Assembly (NCBI RefSeq): GCF_902729425.1
Contig: NZ_CACVCH010000070.1
Span: forward strand, 1 to 64,000
From: Magnetospirillum sp. SS-4
Lineage (GTDB): Bacteria > Pseudomonadota > Alphaproteobacteria > Rhodospirillales > Magnetospirillaceae
Reading direction: 5' to 3'
DNA length: 64,000 nt
Position numbers and translations under genes: made by a program. The notes below the pieces were generated by a model that had not been told where the DNA came from, made no database searches, and saw only the letters and a program-made list of their open reading frames with translations. This document shows, one piece after another, positions 1 to 8,646 of this stretch (position 1 is its first letter; the number at the start of each line of letters is the position of its first letter).

Positions 1-30
1 TCAACATGACGGACCACTGGGGGGACACCG

Positions 31-1032
31 ATGATCGATGCAGAGGACAAGGGCAAGCCGGCCGACCCGATCGCCCCGACGGTGACGTCCGGGCAAGCCC
101 CCGCTCCCGCCGCCGCTCCCCGGAAGAAGGCGGGAACCGCCGGCAGGCCGCTTTCCGCCGCCGCCCTGGCCCGCCAGGAACTGGCCCGGATGCGCCACGA
201 CCCCGAGGCGGTGCGCCACGCCTTCGAAACCGGCGAATACCCCTACAAGAGCCGGATGGGCCGCGCCGATTACGAGGCGAGAAAGGCGGCGTTGCAGGCC
301 GAATTGCTCAAGGTCCAGCTATGGGCCAGGGATACCGGCCAGAAATTCGTGCTGCTGTTCGAAGGCCGCGACGCCGCCGGCAAGGGCGGCACCATCAAGC
401 GGTTCATGGAGCATCTCAACCCCCGCGCCGCCCGGATCGTCGCCCTGGAGAAGCCGAGCGAGGTCGAGCGCGGCCAGTGGTTCTTCCAGCGCTATGTCCA
501 GCACCTGCCCACCGCCGGTGAAATGGTGTTCTTCGACCGTTCCTGGTACAACCGGGCCGGCGTCGAGCGGGTGATGGGGTTCTGCTCGCCGGCGGAATAC
601 CTGGAATTCATGCGCCAGACCCCGGAACTGGAACGGATGCTGGTCCGCTCCGGCATCAAGCTCTACAAGTACTGGTTCTCGGTGACCCAGGATGAACAGC
701 GGCGACGCTTCAAGTCGCGGGAAAGCGACCCGCTGAAACAGTGGAAGCTGTCCCCCATCGACAAGGCCTCGCTGGGCAAGTGGGGCGAATACACCGAGGC
801 CAAGGAGGCGATGTTCTTCTACACCGACACCGCCGACGCGCCCTGGACCATCGTCAAGTCGGACGACAAGAAGCGGGCCCGCCTCAACTGCATGCTTCAC
901 TTCCTCAACTCGCTGGACTATCCCGGCAAGGACAAGGCGGTGGTGCATCAGCCCGATCCGCTGATCGTCGGCAAGGGCGCCCATGTGGTCCACAAGAGCG
1001 AACACATCCTGGGGGCGTCGCTGAACCCATAG
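31..1032 (+). CDS. ppk2: Polyphosphate kinase 2 (PPK2 family)
   Basis: The 333-residue product is a PPK2-type kinase, a P-loop enzyme that moves phosphate between polyphosphate and nucleoside diphosphates or monophosphates in the cytosol. It has a Walker A-like GRDAAGKGGT near residues 112-121, the lid and Walker B region with FFDRSWYNRAGVERV near 166-180, and a KYWFSV segment after that. About 90 N-terminal residues, rich in Ala and Pro and then helical, precede the kinase core. The ATG at 31 follows a G-rich Shine-Dalgarno stretch (20-27). It converges with ruvX, whose stop lies 1 base beyond. Family assignment is firm; direction and nucleotide preference cannot be read from the sequence. 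Confidence 0.95.
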   Translation: MIDAEDKGKPADPIAPTVTSGQAPAPAAAPRKKAGTAGRPLSAAALARQELARMRHDPEAVRHAFETGEYPYKSRMGRADYEARKAALQAELLKVQLWARDTGQKFVLLFEGRDAAGKGGTIKRFMEHLNPRAARIVALEKPSEVERGQWFFQRYVQHLPTAGEMVFFDRSWYNRAGVERVMGFCSPAEYLEFMRQTPELERMLVRSGIKLYKYWFSVTQDEQRRRFKSRESDPLKQWKLSPIDKASLGKWGEYTEAKEAMFFYTDTADAPWTIVKSDDKKRARLNCMLHFLNSLDYPGKDKAVVHQPDPLIVGKGAHVVHKSEHILGASLNP

Positions 1033-1033
1033 G

Positions 1034-1501
1034 TCAGAGGGACGAGCGCAGGTTGTCCAGCAATCCCTGGAGGATATAGGCGGCGGCCATCTTGTCCACC
1101 ACCTCGGCGCGGCGCTTGCGCGACGAATCCGCCTCCAGCAGGGTGCGGGTGACGGCGGCGGTGGACAGCCGCTCGTCCCAGAAGACCACGGGAAGATCGC
1201 GCAGCCTCAGCAGATTGGCGGCGAAGGCCCGCGCCGACTGGCAGCGCGCCCCCTCCCGCCCGTCCATCTCCACCGGCAGGCCCAGCACCAGGCCGCCGAC
1301 GTCCTGCTTGTCCACCATGGCCAGCAGGGTCTCGGCGTCCTTGGTAAACTTGGCGCGGCGAATGGTGTCGAACGGCGTGGCGATGGTGCGGCTGACGTCG
1401 GACAGCGCCAGACCGATGGTCTTGGTGCCGAGGTCGAGGCCCATCAGCCGCTGGTCACGGCCAAGCAGGGAGATCAGGTCGGAAGGAGCAAGAACAGGCA
1501 T
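1034..1501 (-). CDS. ruvX: Putative pre-16S rRNA nuclease / Holliday junction resolvase-like RuvX (YqgF)
   Basis: The 155-residue protein has the RNase H-like fold signature of Yqg[16 protein letters not shown] near residues 21-35 contains the first acidic residue (Asp23), WDERLST lies in the middle, and [10 protein letters not shown] near the C-terminus carries the last Asp. The family acts in 5' maturation of 16S rRNA precursor and was earlier proposed to be a Holliday junction resolvase. The frame stays open upstream to 1825, but the ATG at 1501 gives the normal family length and the extra residues do not resemble the family. It is divergent from the DTW-domain gene, with 79 bases between them. 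Confidence 0.93.
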   Translation of the reverse strand: MPVLAPSDLISLLGRDQRLMGLDLGTKTIGLALSDVSRTIATPFDTIRRAKFTKDAETLLAMVDKQDVGGLVLGLPVEMDGREGARCQSARAFAANLLRLRDLPVVFWDERLSTAAVTRTLLEADSSRKRRAEVVDKMAAAYILQGLLDNLRSSL

Positions 1502-1580
1502 GAGCCGTGCTTGCGCCATCCGCCGATGAAAATCAAGCGCTCCGATTGCGCCGCCCTCCCCCACGCGGTACAAGTCGGCC

Positions 1581-2333
1581 ATGTCCAACGATATCCCGTC
1601 CGAAGTCCCGCCCGACGCCGAAGCCCCGGCCGAATGCCTGTCCTGCCTGAAACCGGCCGAATTGTGTGTCTGCGACGGGGTGACGCCCATCGACAACCGC
1701 ATCGCCCTGCTGGTGCTCCAGCACCCGCAGGAACAGGACAAGACCCTGGGCACCGCCCGCCTTGCCGCCCTGCACTTCACCCGATCCGACATGCGCATCG
1801 GCCTGTCCTGGCCCAGTCTGGCCAAGGCGCTGGGCCGGCCGGCCGACCCCAGGCGCTGGGCGGTGCTCTATCTCGGCTCGGCCAAGGCCGCCGACCTCGC
1901 CCCCGGCGCCGAGGTGGTGGCGCTTGACGCCAAGGGCGCGGCCCTGGCCGATCAGGCCACCGCCCTGGCCCATCTGGACGGCGTCATCGTCCTGGACGGC
2001 ACCTGGAGCCAGGCCAAGGCGCTGTGGTGGCGCAATGCCTGGCTGCTGAAATGCCAGCGGGTGATTCTGGGTCCCAAGCGGCCCAGCCGCTATGGCCGGG
2101 TGCGGACGGAACCCCGCTCCGACAGCCTGTCCACCATCGAAGCCGCCGGCCTTCTGCTCGGCCGGCTGGAGGGACGCCCCGAAATCGCCGAGACGCTGGA
2201 CGCCACCTTCCAGCGCATGCTGGACGCCTTTCGCGCCGCCCGCGCCGGGCAGTCCAGGCCGCCTCGGCCCGACCGCCGGTTCCGCCCCCAGGGCCGCGGC
2301 AGGGGACGCCGCCGCCCGCCGCCGTCCGTCTGA
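1581..2333 (+). CDS. DTW-domain tRNA-uridine aminocarboxypropyltransferase (TapT-like)
   Basis: The 250-residue protein belongs to the DTW/YfiP family, which transfers the 3-amino-3-carboxypropyl group of S-adenosylmethionine to uridine in tRNA to make acp3U. Cys19, Cys22, Cys29 and Cys31 form the N-terminal zinc-binding cluster (CLSC...CVC). [10 protein letters not shown] and the TARL segment follow, then the diagnostic DGTW at 139-142, continuing SQAKALWW. The C-terminal 30 residues are Arg/Pro rich, which could help RNA binding. Start ATG 1581 leaves a short promoter region shared with ruvX. Family is clear; which tRNA position is modified is unknown. Confidence 0.9.
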   Translation: MSNDIPSEVPPDAEAPAECLSCLKPAELCVCDGVTPIDNRIALLVLQHPQEQDKTLGTARLAALHFTRSDMRIGLSWPSLAKALGRPADPRRWAVLYLGSAKAADLAPGAEVVALDAKGAALADQATALAHLDGVIVLDGTWSQAKALWWRNAWLLKCQRVILGPKRPSRYGRVRTEPRSDSLSTIEAAGLLLGRLEGRPEIAETLDATFQRMLDAFRAARAGQSRPPRPDRRFRPQGRGRGRRRPPPSV

Positions 2334-2418
2334 TCCGGATTGTGGCATGTGATCTGCTCGTGGACGCGGCCGGCTTGGTATAGGAGACTGTCGGTCTCAC
2401 TAGCATAGAGGCCAGTCC

Positions 2419-3420
2419 GTGACCCAGGAACATCCCTTCGCCCCCTATGTCCGCATTCTCGGCAAGGGGCCGCGCCTGTCGCGCCCGCTCGCCTTCGAGG
2501 AGGCCCGGGACGGTTTCCGCATGGTGCTGGCCGGCGAGGTCGAGCCGGTGCAGTTGGGGGCCTTTCTCTGCCTGCTCCGGGTCAAGACCGAAACGCCGGA
2601 GGAAGCCGCCGGGCTGGCCGCCGCCATCCGCGAGACCGTGGCGCCCCCGGCCGGAGCGCCCCCGGTGGATCTGGACTGGTCGTCCTATGCCGGCAAGTCG
2701 CGGCAACTGCCCTATTACGTGCTGGCGGCGCTGGCGCTTGCCGGCCACGGCGTCCGGGTGTTCATGCACGGTTCAGAACACCACACCAACGGCCGGGTGT
2801 GGACGTCCGAGGCGCTGGCCGCCCTGGGCGTGCCGGTCTCGACCTCGGCCGCCGACGCCGCCCGCCGGCTGGAGACGTCCGGCTTCGCCTACATGACCCT
2901 GGAGCATCTGTCGCCGCCGCTGCACGCCATCATGGAGCTGCGCCACCTTTTGGGGCTGCGCTCGCCCATCCACACCGTGGCGCGGCTGATCAATCCGTTT
3001 CGCGCCGCCTGCGCCGTCAACAGCGTGTCCCATCCCAATTACGCCCCGGTGCATCAGGAGGCCGCGCGCCTGCTGGGCGAGCACCGCATGGCGGTGTTCA
3101 AGGGCGAGGGCGGCGAGGTGGAACGCCGGCCGGAAAAGGCCTGCGAGGTGCTGTCGCTGGTCGACGGGCTGCCGCTGGCCGAGGATTGGCCGGCCCTGAT
3201 CAACGGTGCCCGCCCGCACGAGGAGGCGCTCGACCTCGGCCGCCTCAAGGCGTTGTGGAGTGGCGAGGACCACGACGAGACCGCCGCCGCCGTGATCTGC
3301 GGCACCATTGCCATCGCGCTCCGCGCCATGGGCCGCGCCGCCTCGGTGGACGAGGCCGAGGGCATGGCCCAGGTCCTGTGGCGCGACCGGGTCAGGACAA
3401 GCATTCCGGGGGTGGCGTGA
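2419..3420 (+). CDS. YbiB-like protein of the anthranilate phosphoribosyltransferase (TrpD/glycosyltransferase family 3) fold
   Basis: The 333-residue protein has the two-domain layout of TrpD-like enzymes: a small helical N-terminal domain (residues 1-75), then an alpha/beta domain with a YAGKSRQLPYY-type loop and FMHGSEHHTNGR. YbiB-group proteins keep the fold, lack clear anthranilate phosphoribosyltransferase activity and are reported to bind nucleic acid. Start is GTG at 2419. The stop overlaps the GTG of cobB by 4 bases (GTGA at 3417-3420), so the two are probably translationally coupled. That pairing could mean a role near corrinoid metabolism, which is inference only. It is not the tryptophan gene, because no trp neighbours are present. 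Confidence 0.82.
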   Translation: MTQEHPFAPYVRILGKGPRLSRPLAFEEARDGFRMVLAGEVEPVQLGAFLCLLRVKTETPEEAAGLAAAIRETVAPPAGAPPVDLDWSSYAGKSRQLPYYVLAALALAGHGVRVFMHGSEHHTNGRVWTSEALAALGVPVSTSAADAARRLETSGFAYMTLEHLSPPLHAIMELRHLLGLRSPIHTVARLINPFRAACAVNSVSHPNYAPVHQEAARLLGEHRMAVFKGEGGEVERRPEKACEVLSLVDGLPLAEDWPALINGARPHEEALDLGRLKALWSGEDHDETAAAVICGTIAIALRAMGRAASVDEAEGMAQVLWRDRVRTSIPGVA

Positions 3421-4808
3421 GCACCCGTCCGGCCCCCCGGCTGCTGATCTCGGCGGCCCACAAATCCTCGGGCAAGACCACGATCAGCGTCGGGCTGTGC
3501 GCCGCCCTGACCGAGCGCGGCCATGTGGTCCAGCCCTTCAAGAAGGGGCCGGACTACATCGATCCGCTATGGCTGGGAGCCGCCTGCCATCGCGATTGCC
3601 GCAATCTCGACTTCCACACCATGCCGCCCCGCCTGATCCGCGAGACCTTCGAGCGGGTGTCGCGCGGCGCCGATCTCAGCCTGATCGAGGGCAACAAGGG
3701 CCTGTTCGACGGCGTCGACCTGGAAGGCGCCAATTCCTCGGCCATGCTGGCCAACTGGCTGGAGGCGCCGGTGGTGCTGGTGGTCGATTGCGCCGGCATG
3801 ACGCGGGGCGTCGCGCCCTTGCTGCTGGGCTATCAGGCCTTCGACCAGAGCCTGCGCATCGCCGGCGTCATCCTCAACAAGGTCAGCGGTCCCCGCCACG
3901 AAAAGAAGCTGCGCGAGGTGGTGGCCCATTACACCCGCATTCCGGTGTTGGGCGCGGTCCATCGCGGCCCCGACATGGAAATCATGGAACGCCACCTGGG
4001 GCTGGTCCCCGCCAACGAGGCCGAGGCCGCCGGCGAGGCCATCGCCCGCCTTGCCCGCACCGTGGCGGCCCAGGTGGACCTGGACGCCATCGCCGCCCTG
4101 GCGCGGCAGGCCTCGCCAATCGAGGTGACCGACACCGCCTTGCCGGCGGTTCCGGCCGCATCCCTGCGCATCGGCATCGCCCGCGACCCGGCCTTCGGCT
4201 TCTACTATCCCGACGACATCGAGGCGCTGCGCCGGGCCGGCGCCGAACCGGTGCCGTTCGACACCCTGCGCGATTCCCACCTGCCCCCCGACCTGGACGG
4301 ATTGTTCATCGGCGGCGGATTTCCCGAGACCCATATGGCGGAACTGGAGGCCAACGCCTCGCTGCGGGCCGAGATCCGCGCCAGGGGACAGGCGGGCATG
4401 CCGATCTATGCCGAATGCGGCGGGCTGATGTATCTGTCGCGCGCCATCGTCTGGAAGGGCGAGCGGCGCGAGATGGTGGGCATCGTCCCCGGCGACGCGG
4501 TCATGTACCGGGCGCCGCAGGGACGCGGCTATGTCCGGCTGCGCGAGACCGCCGATTTCCCCTGGCCCCGGCTGGAGGACGGTCCCGGCGTAATGCCGGC
4601 CCATGAATTCCACCATTCCCGGCTGGAGAACATCGAAGGCGAGCCCCGCTTCGCCTACCGGGTGATCAGGGGCGCCGGCATCGCCGAAAAGCAGGACGGC
4701 ATCATCGTCGGCAACACCCTGGCCACCTATGCCCATATGCGCAGCGTCGGCGCCAACCCCTGGGCGCCCCGCTTCGTCGCCTTCGTCAGGGAGGTGAAGA
4801 GGCCTTGA
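3417..4808 (+). CDS. cobB: Cobyrinate / hydrogenobyrinate a,c-diamide synthase
   Basis: The 463-residue enzyme amidates the a and c side chains of (hydrogeno)cobyrinic acid with ATP and glutamine in cobalamin synthesis. The N-terminal dethiobiotin-synthetase-like domain opens with HKSSGKTTISVGL (residues about 15-27) and continues with KKGPDYIDP. The C-terminal class I glutamine amidotransferase domain has GGGFPETH and the nucleophile in YAECGGLMYL (Cys near 333), followed by HEFHHS. The GTG at 3417 overlaps the stop of the YbiB-like gene, which argues against the longer open frame upstream. No cobalamin riboswitch is visible before either gene. Confidence 0.93.
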   Translation: MSTRPAPRLLISAAHKSSGKTTISVGLCAALTERGHVVQPFKKGPDYIDPLWLGAACHRDCRNLDFHTMPPRLIRETFERVSRGADLSLIEGNKGLFDGVDLEGANSSAMLANWLEAPVVLVVDCAGMTRGVAPLLLGYQAFDQSLRIAGVILNKVSGPRHEKKLREVVAHYTRIPVLGAVHRGPDMEIMERHLGLVPANEAEAAGEAIARLARTVAAQVDLDAIAALARQASPIEVTDTALPAVPAASLRIGIARDPAFGFYYPDDIEALRRAGAEPVPFDTLRDSHLPPDLDGLFIGGGFPETHMAELEANASLRAEIRARGQAGMPIYAECGGLMYLSRAIVWKGERREMVGIVPGDAVMYRAPQGRGYVRLRETADFPWPRLEDGPGVMPAHEFHHSRLENIEGEPRFAYRVIRGAGIAEKQDGIIVGNTLATYAHMRSVGANPWAPRFVAFVREVKRP

Positions 4809-4834
4809 CATGCGCGCTTCCGTGCGCATATCTA
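4805..4834 (+). promoter_or_regulatory. Promoter with inverted-repeat operator for ccdAB
   Basis: A perfect TTGACA (4805-4810) overlaps the cobB stop codon. A weak -10, TATCTA, lies at 4829-4834 with an 18-base spacer. The spacer holds a 6-base inverted repeat, ATGCGC (4810-4815) and GCGCAT (4824-4829), separated by 8 bases. CcdA-CcdB complexes repress their own promoter, so this is a likely operator. The -10 is the uncertain part. Confidence 0.5.
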
Positions 4835-4857
4835 TCCCCATGATTTGGGAGGCAGCC

Positions 4858-5115
4858 ATGTCAGTTACGACGGATTTCACCTTCGATCCCGACGCGCCGC
4901 GCAAGGCCGCCAACCTGACGCTGAATTCCGAGCTTCTGGATCTGGCGCGGAAGATGAAGATCAATGTTTCCCGTGCCTGCGAGCGCGGATTGGAACTGCA
5001 GATCGCCGAAGCACGGGCCAAGCAGTGGCGCGAGGATAACAAGGACGCCATCACCGCGTCCAACGACTACGTCAGGCGCCATGGCCTGCCGCTGGCCAAG
5101 TACCGGCGGTTCTGA
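4858..5115 (+). CDS. ccdA: CcdA-family antitoxin
   Basis: The 85-residue product matches CcdA. It has a ribbon-helix-helix DNA-binding N-terminal half with TLNSELLDLARKMKINVS, and a basic/acidic C-terminal tail (WREDNKDAITASNDYV) of the type that wraps and neutralises CcdB. The chosen ATG is at 4858, preceded by GGGAGGCAGCC; an ATG at 4810 would lie inside the promoter. It ends 3 bases before ccdB. The pair is chromosomal, and no plasmid or phage genes are nearby. Confidence 0.88.
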   Translation: MSVTTDFTFDPDAPRKAANLTLNSELLDLARKMKINVSRACERGLELQIAEARAKQWREDNKDAITASNDYVRRHGLPLAKYRRF

Positions 5116-5118
5116 GGA

Positions 5119-5412
5119 TTGGCACAGTTCGACCTCTATCCATCCGACGGAGGGCTCCTGCTCGATGTCCAATCCGACATTCTTGATGGCCTTGAGACGC
5201 GGATGATCGTTCCCTTGCTGCCGTTGGCCGAACTCGCCAGGCCGGCCCAGCGTCTCAATCCCGTTTTCATGATCGGGGACAGCCGATACGTCATGGCGCC
5301 TCAATTCATGGCGTCGGCCCCGCTGTCGGAACTGACGACGAAGGTCGGGTCCCTGTCGCACGAGCATTTCGTCATCAAGGCGGCCATCAACATGGTGTTC
5401 GACGGCGTGTGA
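5119..5412 (+). CDS. ccdB: CcdB-family toxin (DNA gyrase inhibitor)
   Basis: The 97-residue protein is full length for CcdB, which poisons the GyrA subunit of DNA gyrase. It has the N-terminal AQFDLYPSDGGLLLDVQSD, then MIVPLLPL, and ends HFVIKAAINMVFDGV; the C-terminal residues of CcdB are the ones that contact gyrase in the F-plasmid protein. The start codon is TTG at 5119, only 3 bases after ccdA, and a GAGG sits across the ccdA stop. A weak start on the toxin would favour excess antitoxin. The reading frame is intact, so the toxin is probably functional. Confidence 0.88.
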   Translation: MAQFDLYPSDGGLLLDVQSDILDGLETRMIVPLLPLAELARPAQRLNPVFMIGDSRYVMAPQFMASAPLSELTTKVGSLSHEHFVIKAAINMVFDGV

Positions 5413-5515
5413 TGCGCAGCTTTGACTAATTTTAATGTAGCGACCCTTCCGTAGGGCTTTACCCTCCGCCCCGACTGTGAAAGAGTCCGGCGGCCTTTTC
5501 CATTCAGAGTCCCTG

Positions 5516-6490
5516 ATGATCCGCATCGACAGCCTGACCCACGTCTATCCCGGCAGCCGCAAGGTTCCCGCCCGCGTCGCCATCTCGGATCTGACCCTGG
5601 CGGTGAACGAGGGCGAGTTCGTCATCCTGTCCGGCCCCAACGGCAGCGGCAAGTCGAGCCTGTTCCGAATTCTGTGCGGCATGGCGCTGCCCACCTCGGG
5701 CCGGGTGAGCATCGGCGGCTTCGACCTGTTCGCCGAGCCGGCCCGCGTCCGCGCCATCCTGGGCGTGGTGTTCCAGAGCCCGGCGGTGGACAAGCATCTG
5801 TCGGTGGCCGAGAACATCGCCATCCACGCCGATCTCTACGGCCTGTCGGGCGCCGGTTTCCGCAAGCTGCGCGACGAGGCCCTGGCCTGGACCGACCTGG
5901 GCGACCGCCTCGACCAGAAGGTGGAAACCCTCTCGGGCGGTCTGGCGCGTCAGGTGGAATTGGCCAAGGTGCTGATGACCAACCCCAAGGTACTGCTGCT
6001 GGACGAACCCACCACCGGCCTCGACCCGGTGTCGCGGCGCAGCTTCCTCGACGCCCTGCACCGGTTGCAGCAGACGCGCGGCATGACGGTGCTGATGACC
6101 AGCCACGTCTTCGCCGAGGCCGACGACGTCGACCGGGTCGCCATCATGCGCCAGGGCAAGCTGCTGGCCTATGACAGCCCCACGGCGCTGAAGGCCATGA
6201 TCGGCACCGAGATGGTGGTGATTCACGCCAGGGACACCGAGGGACTGGCCGAGCGCCTGCGCGCCGACATGGGCCTCGCGGTGCGCTGCATCGGCGACGA
6301 GGTGCGGCTGGAAGAGACCGAGAACGGCGAAAGCCTGCCGCTGCTGGAAAAGATCCTGGAGCGCTACCGCCCGGACGTCCTCACCATTTCCATCAAGCAG
6401 CCGGGCCTCGACGACGTCTTCGTCCACGTCACCAGCAAGGCGGTGCCCGACCATGCCCTGGCGCTCGACCTGAAGAGGACCGGCACATGA
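5516..6490 (+). CDS. ABC-type multidrug/polysaccharide exporter, ATP-binding subunit
   Basis: A 324-residue ABC ATPase. Walker A is GPNGSGKSS (residues about 39-47), the signature is LSGGLARQVELAKVL (about 139-153), Walker B is LLLDEPTTGLDP, and TSHVFAEAD contains the switch His. About 90 residues beyond the nucleotide-binding domain form the C-terminal extension common in DrrA/NatA-type exporters. I chose ATG 5516, where homology begins, over GTG 5477. Its stop overlaps the start of the permease gene (ATGA at 6487-6490), so the two subunits are translated together. Substrate cannot be assigned. Confidence 0.92.
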   Translation: MIRIDSLTHVYPGSRKVPARVAISDLTLAVNEGEFVILSGPNGSGKSSLFRILCGMALPTSGRVSIGGFDLFAEPARVRAILGVVFQSPAVDKHLSVAENIAIHADLYGLSGAGFRKLRDEALAWTDLGDRLDQKVETLSGGLARQVELAKVLMTNPKVLLLDEPTTGLDPVSRRSFLDALHRLQQTRGMTVLMTSHVFAEADDVDRVAIMRQGKLLAYDSPTALKAMIGTEMVVIHARDTEGLAERLRADMGLAVRCIGDEVRLEETENGESLPLLEKILERYRPDVLTISIKQPGLDDVFVHVTSKAVPDHALALDLKRTGT

Positions 6491-7284
6491 GTTCGCTCGT
6501 CCGCGTTTCCCTGGCCCTGGCCAAGCGCGAATTCACCCGCTTCATCCGCCAGCCCCAGCGGGTGGTGGGCACCGTGGCGCAGCCGCTGCTGTTCTGGCTG
6601 TTCCTGGGGGCCGGCTTCGCCGGCTCGTTCCGCCCGGCCGGCATGGAGGGCGTCACCTATCTCGAATATTTCTATCCCGGCGTCATGCTGATGATGATGC
6701 TGTTCGCCTCGATCTTCTCGTCCATCACCATCATCGAGGACCGCGACGCCGGCTTTCTCCAGGGCGTGCTGGTGGCGCCGGTCTCGCGCCTCGCCATCGT
6801 GCTGGGCAAGGTGCTGGGCTGCACCTCCATCGCCATGGTCCAGACCCTGATCTTCACCGTGGCGGCGCCGTTCCTCGGCCTCAATCTCGGCCTGGGCGGG
6901 CTGGTGATGCTGCTGCTGGGCTTCGTTCTCACCGGCATCGGCTTTGCCGCGCTGGGCTTCCTGCTGGCCTGGGGCATGAAATCCACCTCGGCCTTCCACG
7001 CCGTGATGATGGTGTTCCTGATGCCGCTGTGGATGCTGTCGGGTGCCCTGTTCCCGCTGGGCAACGTGCCGGCGGCCATGAAGATGGTGATGCTGGCCAA
7101 TCCGGTCAGCCATGCCCTGGTCATCATCCGGATGCCGTTCTATTACGGTCCCGCCACCCTGCTGGCCGATCCGCACTACCTGACCTCGCTGGCGGTCACC
7201 GTCGCCTGGGCGGTGCTGTGCCTGGGACTGTCCATGGCCCGGGTCAACAAGCGGGATCAGGGCGTGGCGGTGCCGGCGGGCTGA
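6487..7284 (+). CDS. ABC-2 type transporter, permease subunit
   Basis: The 265-residue membrane protein has about six hydrophobic segments in the ABC-2/NodJ-DrrB arrangement. The loop after the second segment carries IIEDRDAGFLQGVLVAPVSR, which is the typical ABC-2 motif near residues 80-100. It pairs with the ATPase just upstream (4-base overlap) to make an exporter dimer in the inner membrane. The ATG at 6487 gives a short cytoplasmic lead before the first membrane segment. It converges with the unrecognised secreted-protein gene, with 9 bases between the stops. Confidence 0.9.
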   Translation: MSSLVRVSLALAKREFTRFIRQPQRVVGTVAQPLLFWLFLGAGFAGSFRPAGMEGVTYLEYFYPGVMLMMMLFASIFSSITIIEDRDAGFLQGVLVAPVSRLAIVLGKVLGCTSIAMVQTLIFTVAAPFLGLNLGLGGLVMLLLGFVLTGIGFAALGFLLAWGMKSTSAFHAVMMVFLMPLWMLSGALFPLGNVPAAMKMVMLANPVSHALVIIRMPFYYGPATLLADPHYLTSLAVTVAWAVLCLGLSMARVNKRDQGVAVPAG

Positions 7285-7293
7285 GCCCGACGC

Positions 7294-8646
7294 CTATTTC
7301 CCCGCCAGATCGACCAGCCTTTCCGGCGATACCGCGCCGGGGACGGCGGCTCCAAGCAGAGCGGCGGCGGCGGCACGCTCGGCCGGGGTGAAGGTGGACA
7401 GCACCCTGAGCACCTCGCCCCGCAAGGATGCGGGCGCATCGAAGCCCGAGGCCGAGACTGCATGCCAGCGGGCCGCATCGGCCCGGGCGTCCTTGCCGCC
7501 GCCCATCTCGCGCAGCACCGCCAGCAGCATCGCCGAGGGAGCATGGCGACGCCTGGCCGCCAGTTCGGCCATGGCGCCGGCGCGGGGGGCGAGATCTGGT
7601 ATCTCGGCCAGACCGGCGGCGGCCCGGTAGGCGGTGCGACAAAGCGCCAGCAGCGCCTCGCGGCGAAAATCGGGATCGGACTGAACCTCGGCGGCGCTCA
7701 GCAGCCGGTCCAGCCACGCCGGGGACTGGGGATTGGTCGGTCCGAAATCCTTTTGGGCGAAGGCCATGTCGTCGAGGCGTTCGCGCCGGGTCTTGGGATT
7801 GCCGACCTTGGCCAGGGATTCCAGCGCCGCGGCCGGACCGCCCGAACGGATGCGGGCGCCGTAAAGCGACAGCAGGGCGCTGTCGCGCCGCGACGGCACG
7901 GTCAGGGCGTCCACCTCGGGGGCGAGGCGGTCGGCCAGCCGCAACGCATGCGTCCCGGCGCCACCCATGGCCAGGGATTCCAGCGCCGTCAGTCCGGTCT
8001 CCAGCCGCTCCGGCCCAGCGGACAATGATTCGAACGCCGCCAGCGCCTCGTCGCCGGCGGCGTCGGCCGCCGCCATGCGCTTGCCGGCGAAGCTGCCGGC
8101 GGCATGGGCCAGCAGGCGGGGACGCAGGACCGGGTCATCCACCCGCGCCAGCGCCAGGGCGCCATCGGGATTGTTGCGCTTGGCTTCCGCCTCGATGGAA
8201 TAGCGGGCCATGGTCTCGGTCATTTCGCGTACCAGCGCCGGATCATCCCTGATGGTCGGGCCGTCGGTGGCGGCCTCCACCGCCCGCATGCCCTGGCCCT
8301 GATCGGCGACCAGCATGCCGGCGGGACCGGTTTTCAGATGCAGTTCCAGCAGCCGGGCGGCATTCAGCCGCTGAACCGGCCAGAACGAATCGCTTCCGCA
8401 GGGCAGGGCGAAGGCAACCGCCGTCCCGGCCTCCAGCATGCGGGGACGGCCGGAGAAGGCGCGAAGCACGCGCCCCCGGACCGTGCACACGCCGCCGTCA
8501 TCCTCCAGCCCGGAGGTCTCGACCTGGACATGATGGTCGGCGGCGATGCGCCGCGCCACGTAATTGCGGTCATCCATGGCCGCCCAGGCGGGCACGCCGG
8601 CCAGCAGCAGGGCGGAAACCGACAATCCAAGGCGACGGCCGGCCAT
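7294..8646 (-). CDS. Secreted alpha-helical repeat protein of unknown function
   Basis: I do not recognise this 450-residue protein. It has a clear signal peptide (hydrophobic core LSVSALLLAGVPAWA, probable cleavage near residue 22-23). A short beta-like domain follows with two Cys (CTVRGRVLR, LPCGSD). From about residue 120 to the end it is almost entirely Ala/Leu-rich helices resembling TPR or HEAT-like repeats (LALARVDDPVLRPRLLAHAAG, ALAAFESLS). Its ATG overlaps the greA stop by one base (TGATG), so it is probably cotranscribed with greA. A periplasmic or envelope role is inferred from the signal peptide only. Confidence 0.75.
   Translation of the reverse strand: MAGRRLGLSVSALLLAGVPAWAAMDDRNYVARRIAADHHVQVETSGLEDDGGVCTVRGRVLRAFSGRPRMLEAGTAVAFALPCGSDSFWPVQRLNAARLLELHLKTGPAGMLVADQGQGMRAVEAATDGPTIRDDPALVREMTETMARYSIEAEAKRNNPDGALALARVDDPVLRPRLLAHAAGSFAGKRMAAADAAGDEALAAFESLSAGPERLETGLTALESLAMGGAGTHALRLADRLAPEVDALTVPSRRDSALLSLYGARIRSGGPAAALESLAKVGNPKTRRERLDDMAFAQKDFGPTNPQSPAWLDRLLSAAEVQSDPDFRREALLALCRTAYRAAAGLAEIPDLAPRAGAMAELAARRRHAPSAMLLAVLREMGGGKDARADAARWHAVSASGFDAPASLRGEVLRVLSTFTPAERAAAAALLGAAVPGAVSPERLVDLAGK

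Noticed and set aside
2334-2418. Cobalamin riboswitch before the ybiB-cobB pair
   Set aside because: The gap is too short and contains no B12-box-like sequence.
4810-4857. Longer CcdA start at ATG 4810
   Set aside because: It would place the promoter spacer and operator inside the gene, and the extra 16 residues do not resemble CcdA.
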